A stretch of DNA of 64,000 bases from Opitutaceae bacterium (GTDB taxonomy: Bacteria; Verrucomicrobiota; Verrucomicrobiia; Opitutales; Opitutaceae): positions 310,001 through 374,000 of the forward strand of contig JAWLBB010000003.1 of assembly GCA_041395105.1 (NCBI GenBank). Direction: 5' to 3'. Under the pieces are notes generated by a model that saw only the letters and a program-made list of their open reading frames with translations, did not search any database and was not told the DNA's origin. The first letter of the stretch is position 1, and the number at the start of each line of letters is the position of its first letter. This document shows positions 58,919-64,000 of this stretch, one piece after another. Both the position numbers and the translations under genes were made by a program.

Positions 58919-59479
58919 TCATTCCTTCCACGGGAACCGCTTCCTCTTGGCACCACAGGGGTGCTCTTCGGCTCGCCCGTCCACGTAAACCGCCACCCAC
59001 TCGGCCAAACGTTGTCCCAACCGCAGACACGACTCGCGCTCCTTTTCCTCGCGCGGTTCTCCGGCCTGAATGGCACCGTAATGCAGGGTGAACTGATGCC
59101 CGGCATAGTCCGTCACTCCGAACACCAAGAATCCGAAATTCATCATCACGGTCATCAGAACCTGGCAGGTCAGCTCCGCTCCGCCGCCCCACCCACCCTG
59201 CGAACTGAAGGCACAGCCGATTTTCCCGTCGACGTCGGCCCAGACGGGACGAACCTCTTCGTCCCAGAACTTCTTCATCTCCCACGGGATGCTTCCCATA
59301 TGGGTTGGGGCACCGAGAGCGAGTCCATCGCACCAGAGAATGTCTTCGCGGCTGGCCGCATCGATCGCTTTGACCCGGATATCCATCCCTGGAATCCGTT
59401 TGGCGCCTTCACCCACCAGATCCGCCATCTTTGCCGTGTTTCCGGTCGCGCTGTAGTGGAGAACGAGAATCTTTCCCAT
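58919..59479 (-). CDS. Flavodoxin/WrbA-like NAD(P)H-type oxidoreductase
   Basis: This 186-residue protein starts MGKILVLHYSATGNTAKMAD, the FMN phosphate-binding loop. It continues APTHMGSIPWEMKKFWDEEV, GKIGCAFSSQGGWGGGAELT and FGVTDYAGHQFTLHYGA, as in WrbA/flavodoxin folds. The C-terminal 50 residues are a variable tail. Probably an FMN quinone reductase. Confidence 0.87.
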   Translation of the reverse strand: MGKILVLHYSATGNTAKMADLVGEGAKRIPGMDIRVKAIDAASREDILWCDGLALGAPTHMGSIPWEMKKFWDEEVRPVWADVDGKIGCAFSSQGGWGGGAELTCQVLMTVMMNFGFLVFGVTDYAGHQFTLHYGAIQAGEPREEKERESCLRLGQRLAEWVAVYVDGRAEEHPCGAKRKRFPWKE

Positions 59480-59775
59480 AGCTCGACATTTGAGCGACCT
59501 GATCGGGTTTTGCCGATCGAAATCAGCTCATGACCACAATCACCCACATCCGTCTTTTCCGCATCGCACCGCCGGTCTTCCAGAGGTTGTTATGCTCTTT
59601 GGATTCATGGTCATTTTCATAAGTCATTGCTGGTCTCGAGTAGCCACTTCGCTGTGCCGAAGTGTTTCCTGGCCTCAAGAACGCCAACACAGCGGCGTTG
59701 TTGCATTTCTTCGCATCTGACGCCTTGGCGGGCTCTTCGCACTGGGTGATCAAGGCTGAAATTGCATGACAGCCT
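59480..59775. other. Region between flavodoxin-like gene and cls
   Basis: 296 bp with no gene I can support. A perfect hairpin (CACTTCG, loop CTGTGC, CGAAGTG) at 59645-59664 is the only clear structure. Confidence 0.5.
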
Positions 59776-61215
59776 CTAGAGAAACGGCGTGAAGAGACGG
59801 GCAATCCCATCCCGGAATTTCACGGGAAGCGGCCGGCTGTCTACAGACTCAAGCGAAACCGGACGAGCCGATTCAATCCGCTCGTCGACCATGCCGCTCA
59901 ATTGCCGCGCCAGTTCGGTGTCGTAACACTCGATGTTGTATTCGAAATTCAGGCGAAGGCTTCGCGGATCCCAATTGGCCGATCCGATGAGCGACCACTG
60001 GTCATCGACGACCATGATCTTGGAATGATCGAAGACCCCGGAAGCCAGCCAGACCCGGCACCCATGCATCAAGACCTGCCAGAGAATCGCCATGGTGGCC
60101 CAATGCACGATCTTGAGATTGTTATTCTCGGGCAGGACGATGTCCACCGTGACGCCGCGCATCGCGGCCAGATTCAGAGTGGCGATCAGATCCTGGTCGG
60201 GAAGGAAATACGGGGTGACCACGCGAACGCTCTTGCGGGCGGCGGAAATGCCCGCCAGGAGGGCCCATTTCAGCCGGCCGACATCCGCGTCCGGGCCGTC
60301 GACGATGCTTCGTGCGACAACCGGACCCTCTTCCGCCACCGGGACGAACCATGGATGCCCGGCCAATTGTTCACCGGAGGCAAACTGCCAGTCGTCGGCA
60401 AACACCGCCTGCATGTTCGATACAATCGGTCCCGTCACCCTGAAATGCGTATCCCGAATCTTGAGGCCTCTGCCGGGTATCGAGCAATTGCCGTCCCGGA
60501 TGTTCATTCCGCCGGTGAAACCGACCAAACCATCGACAATCAGGATTTTCCGGTGGTTTCGCAGATTGATCGTTATGTTCCTGAATGGTACCAGCGTCGG
60601 CAGGAATCGGGCCACCGGAACCCCTGCCTTCTTCAATGCATGCACAATTGTCGGGAAAGAATAACGGGCCCCGGCCGCATCAACCAGCACCCGCACCTGG
60701 ACGCCACGGTTGACCGCCTGGCTGAGGGCCTCCAGGAACCGATGCCCCACCGGGTCCCGATCAAATATGTAGGTTGCGAGAGTGACCGATTGCCGGGCCG
60801 AAGCGATCGCATCAAGCATGATCGGAAAGGCTTCATCACCCGTTTGCAGAGGCTCGAAACGGTTGCCGGAAACCAGGGGCAGTCCTGTAACCGTCCCCAT
60901 CAACTTGGACAGATTGGCGAACTGGTGCGAATGGGCGACCTCCTCGGCCCGTGTCCGCGATTTCGGATGCCGGCCGGTCGCGCGACCCGATCCCCTCAGC
61001 GATGATGCCCGTCGACGAATCCGGTTGATCCCGAAAAGAAAGTAGAAGATCGGTCCGGCGAGAGGCGCAAGAAGGATAAACGCCACCCAGAGCACTGCCG
61101 CCCGTGAATCACGTTTGTAGAGAACGGCGTGGATGAAGGCGGCGATCGCACCCAGAACCGTGACAATCGCCACGACCCACTTCCAGACCAGCGGGATCGC
61201 CGAGAAGATCTCCAT
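59776..61215 (-). CDS. cls: Cardiolipin synthase
   Basis: This 479-residue inner-membrane enzyme joins two phosphatidylglycerols. Two N-terminal helices (VWKWVVAIVTVLGAIAAFIH; AAVLWVAFILLAPLAGPIFY) precede two phospholipase D domains. The HKD motifs are NLRNHRKILIVDG (about residue 216) and GVFDHSKIMVVDDQWSLIGS (about 396). LVDAAGARYSFPTIVHALKK and VTPYFLPDQDLIATL are also usual for Cls. The length is normal. Confidence 0.93.
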   Translation of the reverse strand: MEIFSAIPLVWKWVVAIVTVLGAIAAFIHAVLYKRDSRAAVLWVAFILLAPLAGPIFYFLFGINRIRRRASSLRGSGRATGRHPKSRTRAEEVAHSHQFANLSKLMGTVTGLPLVSGNRFEPLQTGDEAFPIMLDAIASARQSVTLATYIFDRDPVGHRFLEALSQAVNRGVQVRVLVDAAGARYSFPTIVHALKKAGVPVARFLPTLVPFRNITINLRNHRKILIVDGLVGFTGGMNIRDGNCSIPGRGLKIRDTHFRVTGPIVSNMQAVFADDWQFASGEQLAGHPWFVPVAEEGPVVARSIVDGPDADVGRLKWALLAGISAARKSVRVVTPYFLPDQDLIATLNLAAMRGVTVDIVLPENNNLKIVHWATMAILWQVLMHGCRVWLASGVFDHSKIMVVDDQWSLIGSANWDPRSLRLNFEYNIECYDTELARQLSGMVDERIESARPVSLESVDSRPLPVKFRDGIARLFTPFL

Positions 61216-61281
61216 CAGGATTGACGATGAGTCATTGGCGAACGGGCGACAATCCCGATTTCCCGATCGTCACCCATTCAC

Positions 61282-61316
61282 AAAAAAAGGCCCTCCGCTG
61301 CGAGCAGAGAGCCTTT
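61282..61316 (-). terminator. Rho-independent terminator after the L36/L31 operon
   Basis: On the minus strand AAAGGCTCTCTGCT pairs with AGCGGAGGGCCTTT around a three-base loop with two G-T pairs. A run of seven T follows. Confidence 0.8.
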
Positions 61317-61340
61317 CAAAGGAAATAAATCCCGGACCGG

Positions 61341-61592
61341 TCAGCCGCCCCGCTTGCGGCGGAACTTCGTCTGGAACTTCTCCACGCGGCCGGCGGTATC
61401 CACGAAACGCTTCTCGCCGGTATAGGCGGGATGGGAATCCGAAGTCACATCACGGACGACCACAAAGTATTCAACACCATCAATCTTTTCCTTACGGTTC
61501 GACCGCATGGTCGAGCGTGTGAGAAACTTCTTGTTCGACGAAACGTCGATGAAGCAGACCGGATGGAAGGCGGGATGGATTTTATCTTTCAC
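61341..61592 (-). CDS. rpmE2: Ribosomal protein L31, type B (zinc-independent)
   Basis: This protein of 83 residues begins from GTG (61592): KDKIHPAFHPVCFIDVSSNK, and continues DGVEYFVVVRDVTSDSHPAY and GEKRFVDTAGRVEKFQTKFR. It lacks the C-x-x-C zinc pairs of type A L31, and its length is typical of type B. It lies 20 bp after a zinc-independent L36 gene, as in the ykgM-ykgO arrangement known from zinc-limited regulons. Whether this genome also has zinc-type copies cannot be seen. Confidence 0.93.
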   Translation of the reverse strand: MKDKIHPAFHPVCFIDVSSNKKFLTRSTMRSNRKEKIDGVEYFVVVRDVTSDSHPAYTGEKRFVDTAGRVEKFQTKFRRKRGG

Positions 61593-61612
61593 GACGGGAA
61601 AAACAGGTAAGA

Positions 61613-61738
61613 TCAGCCCTGCCGCGCCTTGAAGCGCGGATTGGACTTGCAGATGACGTAGACACGACCCTTGCGCCGGACAACCTGACAATCAGGGTGA
61701 CGGCCTTTGGCACTCTTGAGGGAGGAAACGACTTTCAT
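61613..61738 (-). CDS. rpmJ2: Ribosomal protein L36, C-minus (YkgO-type)
   Basis: This 41-residue protein, below usual search length, starts MKVVSSLKSAKGRHPDCQVV and ends with RRKGRVYVICKSNPRFKARQ-G. The normal zinc ligands C-x2-C...C-x4-H are not complete (only D-C-Q and I-C-K), as in YkgO. It is the first gene of the L36/L31 pair. The leader 61739-61801 is bracketed by 9-bp inverted repeats AAACAGGCG/CGCCTGTTT and includes a TTGACA stretch, but no matching -10 is clear. Confidence 0.92.
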   Translation of the reverse strand: MKVVSSLKSAKGRHPDCQVVRRKGRVYVICKSNPRFKARQG

Positions 61739-61801
61739 AAACAGGCGAAAACAAACAACCCGACGGCCGCTGTCAATAACTTAGAATAAAAACGCCTGTT
61801 T
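61739..61801 (-). promoter_or_regulatory. Leader of the L36/L31 pair bounded by 9-bp inverted repeats
   Basis: AAACAGGCG (61739-61747) and CGCCTGTTT (61793-61801) are exact complements 45 bp apart. One arm touches the start codon of the L36 gene. A TTGACA lies between them on the minus strand. Could be a Zur-like or autogenous site; inferred. Confidence 0.4.
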
Positions 61802-61828
61802 CCGTGCCCATGATCATCCTCCACCGCC

Positions 61829-62389
61829 TCAATTGACTGAAGGATCATCCGGAGCGTCCGCCAGGAAACGCAGCTCAGGGCTGATCATCCCAAGCAGGGT
61901 CCGCCAGAGATCCACTCCGTCCAGGCGATCGACAAGGTCAGGAGCCACCGGACTGACAATCCAGGCATTCTGGGCCAATTCACCCTCCAATTGCCCCTCT
62001 CCCCACCCGGCATGCCCGGCAAAAGCCCTGACCTGGAGCCCTTCCGGATCGGCAAGTAGTTCAGTGGCTTTTTCGAGATCGATCCCGAAATACAGCCGGA
62101 ACATCCCCATCACGCTCTCAGACTTCCAGGCCGAAATGATGATCTGCTTGTCGTTGACCGGTCCGCCTTCGAAAACCGGGACATCCGCAAGCAGGCCGTC
62201 GGCAAAATCCTCAGTGAAATCACCCAGTTTCCTCCCGATCGGCCTATTGATGACCACGCCAAGGGCGCCCTCTTCGCTGTGAGCGGAAAGCAGAACCACA
62301 GTCCGGCGGAAATTGGGATCCTGCATCGCCGGGTGGGCCAGCAGCAGAGAACCGGCCAGGCTCGATCTGGGTTCACTCCTTCGGCTCAT
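61829..62389 (-). CDS. YqgE/AlgH family protein
   Basis: This 186-residue protein has the family stretches GSLLLAHPAMQDPNFRRTVV, GALGVVINRPIGRKLGDFTE, VFEGGPVNDKQIIISAWKSE and RAFAGHAGWGEGQLEGELAQ-NAWIVSP. Length typical. Biochemical function unknown in the family. It starts two bases after the deaminase gene ends, so the two are co-transcribed. Confidence 0.93.
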   Translation of the reverse strand: MSRRSEPRSSLAGSLLLAHPAMQDPNFRRTVVLLSAHSEEGALGVVINRPIGRKLGDFTEDFADGLLADVPVFEGGPVNDKQIIISAWKSESVMGMFRLYFGIDLEKATELLADPEGLQVRAFAGHAGWGEGQLEGELAQNAWIVSPVAPDLVDRLDGVDLWRTLLGMISPELRFLADAPDDPSVN

Positions 62390-62391
62390 CG

Positions 62392-62865
62392 CTAGAGTCT
62401 GATGATGGCCACTCCCGCCTCAACCAGGATATCCCGGACCAGCTCGTCGTTCCGGTAGTCCGTATGGTACTTGATCGTTCGAATCCCGGCTGCCGCGAGG
62501 ATCTTGGCGCAATTGATGCAGGGGTAGTGGGTGATGTAGGCGACGCAACCCTCGAGACTGATGCCCCGCCGGGCGGCGTCGGCGATCGCATTCTGTTCGG
62601 CGTGCACCGTTGCCTGTTCATGACCGTCGCGGACCCGGGAATTATGGGGCGTGCTCGGGAGAAATCCGTTGTAGCCCGCCGCGACGATCCGGTTCTTCTG
62701 GTCGCCGGAAGTCACAATGACACAGCCGACCTGAAGTCGTTCGCAGATTGAACGGGTGGAGATGAGAAAGGCATTCGCCATGAAATACTCATCCCACGAC
62801 GGACGGTAGGCGAATCCCGCCGTTGCCTCAATGATCTGCTCCAGCGGTGTCGGTTTCTTTTCCAT
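62392..62865 (-). CDS. dCMP/deoxycytidylate-type deaminase
   Basis: This 157-residue zinc deaminase starts MEKKPTPLEQIIEATAGFAY. It has the catalytic HAEQNAIADAARRG (His, Glu; about residue 84) and the zinc pair in YPCINCAKILAAAGI (C-x2-C). RPSWDEYFMANAFLISTRSI and VIVTSGDQKNRIVAAGYNGF also match dCMP deaminases (ComEB-like), which make dUMP for thymidylate synthesis. Coupled to yqgE. Confidence 0.92.
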   Translation of the reverse strand: MEKKPTPLEQIIEATAGFAYRPSWDEYFMANAFLISTRSICERLQVGCVIVTSGDQKNRIVAAGYNGFLPSTPHNSRVRDGHEQATVHAEQNAIADAARRGISLEGCVAYITHYPCINCAKILAAAGIRTIKYHTDYRNDELVRDILVEAGVAIIRL

Positions 62866-62953
62866 GAATCAGCACATTGCCCACAACCGGAACAATGAGC
62901 CCGATCCCCCGCGATGTCGAGGCAGAGTCGAGCGGATCCCGCCCGCTCCCCCG

Positions 62954-63412
62954 TCACTTGTTCATGGCGAGCAACTGACGCTGGCTGTCAAAGACCAGGT
63001 TTGAAACCCGCTCGCCATAGCGCCGGGACATCGAAGGGGGCTTGCCTTTCGTGGTTCGCGAAAGCCCGGAATTCCAGGCGACCGCCAGCCAATAAGGGCT
63101 CGGCGGAAAGCCCCGCCTTGAGAGATTGCTGTAGAGCCAATCGTAATGCTTCTGCGCGATGATTCGGGAAAACTCCGGATCGTGGGCTTCGTAGTGGCTG
63201 TGCTTGGTGTGCTGCTGCCAGGTCGTCCGGGTGAACTGGTAGAGCCCGCGTTCGCCTTTGCTGCCGACCGCGCGTGGGTTGCCCCCGGTCTCAACAATGG
63301 CCACCGCGTCCAGAAAGACGTCGCGCTGGCGGTCGTAATTCATCGCTCCGGCATCGCTGACCAGGCCAAAGCCGAGAACCAGCGCACTGAAGGCAAGAAG
63401 ACGCCCGGTCAT
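62954..63412 (-). CDS. Exported lysozyme-fold protein (transglycosylase-like)
   Basis: This protein of 152 residues has a signal peptide (MTGRLLAFSALVLGFGLVSD AGA). The soluble part has DAVAIVETGGNPRAVGSKGE (Glu in the position of a transglycosylase acid) and GLYQFTRTTWQQHTKHSHYE, reminiscent of SLT/lysozyme-like folds. Peptidoglycan cleavage is inferred; it is short for a full enzyme. Start moved from 63472. Confidence 0.72.
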   Translation of the reverse strand: MTGRLLAFSALVLGFGLVSDAGAMNYDRQRDVFLDAVAIVETGGNPRAVGSKGERGLYQFTRTTWQQHTKHSHYEAHDPEFSRIIAQKHYDWLYSNLSRRGFPPSPYWLAVAWNSGLSRTTKGKPPSMSRRYGERVSNLVFDSQRQLLAMNK

Positions 63413-63733
63413 CCGGGTCGTTTGTTTTTGGAGACGGCAAAGCCTCGATCGGGTGCAAGTCGTCGCATGCATAGTCGGAAAAACCTGGTTGGTGAAAAAG
63501 AAAAAGAGGACCGTTGATTACTCTCTAAATGCCGGAAAGCTTGGGCGGGCTTTCCCTGAAATCCTGCGGGCAGGACTCTCGGTTCGTTCTTTCTCCTGGT
63601 TCATGCGTGGGGTCCGTGATCGCCGAGATCCCCCCGTTTGTCAAGTTTGAGGGGTTTTTACGCGAGGGTCGGGTTTTTCCCTAGGGGCTTTCCGCATTTG
63701 CCAGTTCACCCATCCCGACATACCCTTTGGACC
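63413..63733. other. Divergent intergenic region before the final methyltransferase
   Basis: 321 bp with no gene I can support. It contains a small hairpin CCTGC-GG-GCAGG near 63562-63573. No convincing promoter pair was found by eye. Confidence 0.5.
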
Positions 63734-64000
63734 GTGCTCCGAATTGTAAAACCCGAGATCCTTGACCGCCTTTCTGCCGACGATCCCGCCGTGTCCCGTG
63801 CCCGCCGTGACCTGCAGATGATCAATGGTTTAATGGGCAATCACCGCTGGATTCTGCGTCAGCTCCAACCCCTTGTCCGATCCGGGGACCGTCTCGTCGA
63901 ATGGGGCGGTGGGGACGGCTCCCTCGCCCGGATGATCGATGCCCGAAGGACTTCTCTTCCCGCGTTTTCATTGACAGTAATCGACCAGGCACCACCGCCT
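63734..64000 (+). CDS. SAM-dependent methyltransferase, cut by the window end
   Basis: From a GTG at 63734 the frame is open to the edge (89 codons). It reads VLRIVKPEILDRLSADDPAV, then RRDLQMINGLMGNHRWILRQ and a glycine-rich motif RLVEWGGGDGSLARMIDA, i.e. a Rossmann SAM site, then LTVIDQAPPP. The R-R-D-L-x-x-I-N-x-x-M-G-N start is typical of methyltransferases found beside type III polyketide and isoprenoid genes. The start codon assignment is by position only. Confidence 0.75.
   Translation, partial: MLRIVKPEILDRLSADDPAVSRARRDLQMINGLMGNHRWILRQLQPLVRSGDRLVEWGGGDGSLARMIDARRTSLPAFSLTVIDQAPPP

Overview
The window is 64 kb of GC-rich, densely coded bacterial chromosome with no rRNA, no tRNA that I could find, and no prophage. 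Several features point to a verrucomicrobial (Opitutae-like) bacterium, which is an inference. A secreted thioredoxin-like protein ends in two copies of a module carrying I/L-R-G-I-G-P-S/T-L. A von Willebrand protein carries an S-P-F-E-V...A-G-S-R motif of the kind seen at the plug start of opitutal TonB receptors. Secreted proteins and sugar-related TIM barrels are numerous.

Layout. 1-2.2 kb: the ATPase and cut-off binding protein of an ABC importer (minus). 2.4-10.1 kb: hypoxanthine phosphoribosyltransferase, a GxxExxY protein, an rRNA-type methyltransferase, a predicted amidoligase operon (C39-like peptidase, RimK-like ATP-grasp, GCS2-type ligase), an O-methyltransferase, and a PnuC plus ribosylnicotinamide kinase pair. 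10.2-15.9 kb: a frameshifted RluA-type pseudouridine synthase, a secreted family 2 glycosidase, a Gfo/Idh/MocA oxidoreductase and a LarA-like protein. 15.9-19.0 kb (minus): a translationally coupled operon of a Cys-ended lipoprotein, an outer-membrane barrel and the thioredoxin fusion. 19.2-28.2 kb: mixed metabolic genes including polyphosphate glucokinase and aquaporin. 28.4-34.6 kb (minus): a split mutagenesis cassette, imuA, imuB and dnaE2, with unusual promoters and many small repeats. 34.8-39.7 kb (plus): a glycine-rich RRM protein, a Ski2-like helicase, a nitroreductase and ThrH.

39.8-56.8 kb is the most striking block: nine co-directional minus-strand genes. From upstream to downstream they encode an ECF sigma factor, a membrane-anchored vWA protein, a 2311-residue secreted/membrane protein, a TonB-family protein, an aldo/keto reductase, a trypsin-like protease, a secreted protein of unknown function and an FG-GAP repeat protein. 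The first four look like a regulated envelope system that I cannot match to a described one.

57-64 kb: a secreted propeller protein, a GNAT acetyltransferase, a flavodoxin-like protein, cardiolipin synthase, a zinc-independent-type L36/L31 ribosomal protein pair, YqgE, dCMP deaminase, a lysozyme-fold protein and a cut-off methyltransferase.

Small repeats are common between genes: perfect hairpins, a 64-bp tandem repeat at the dnaE2 3' end, REP-like palindromes, and paired CTCTGCGTC-type elements. Functions are from sequence reading only. No database search was possible, and several starts were moved from the longest open frame to the most plausible initiation codon.
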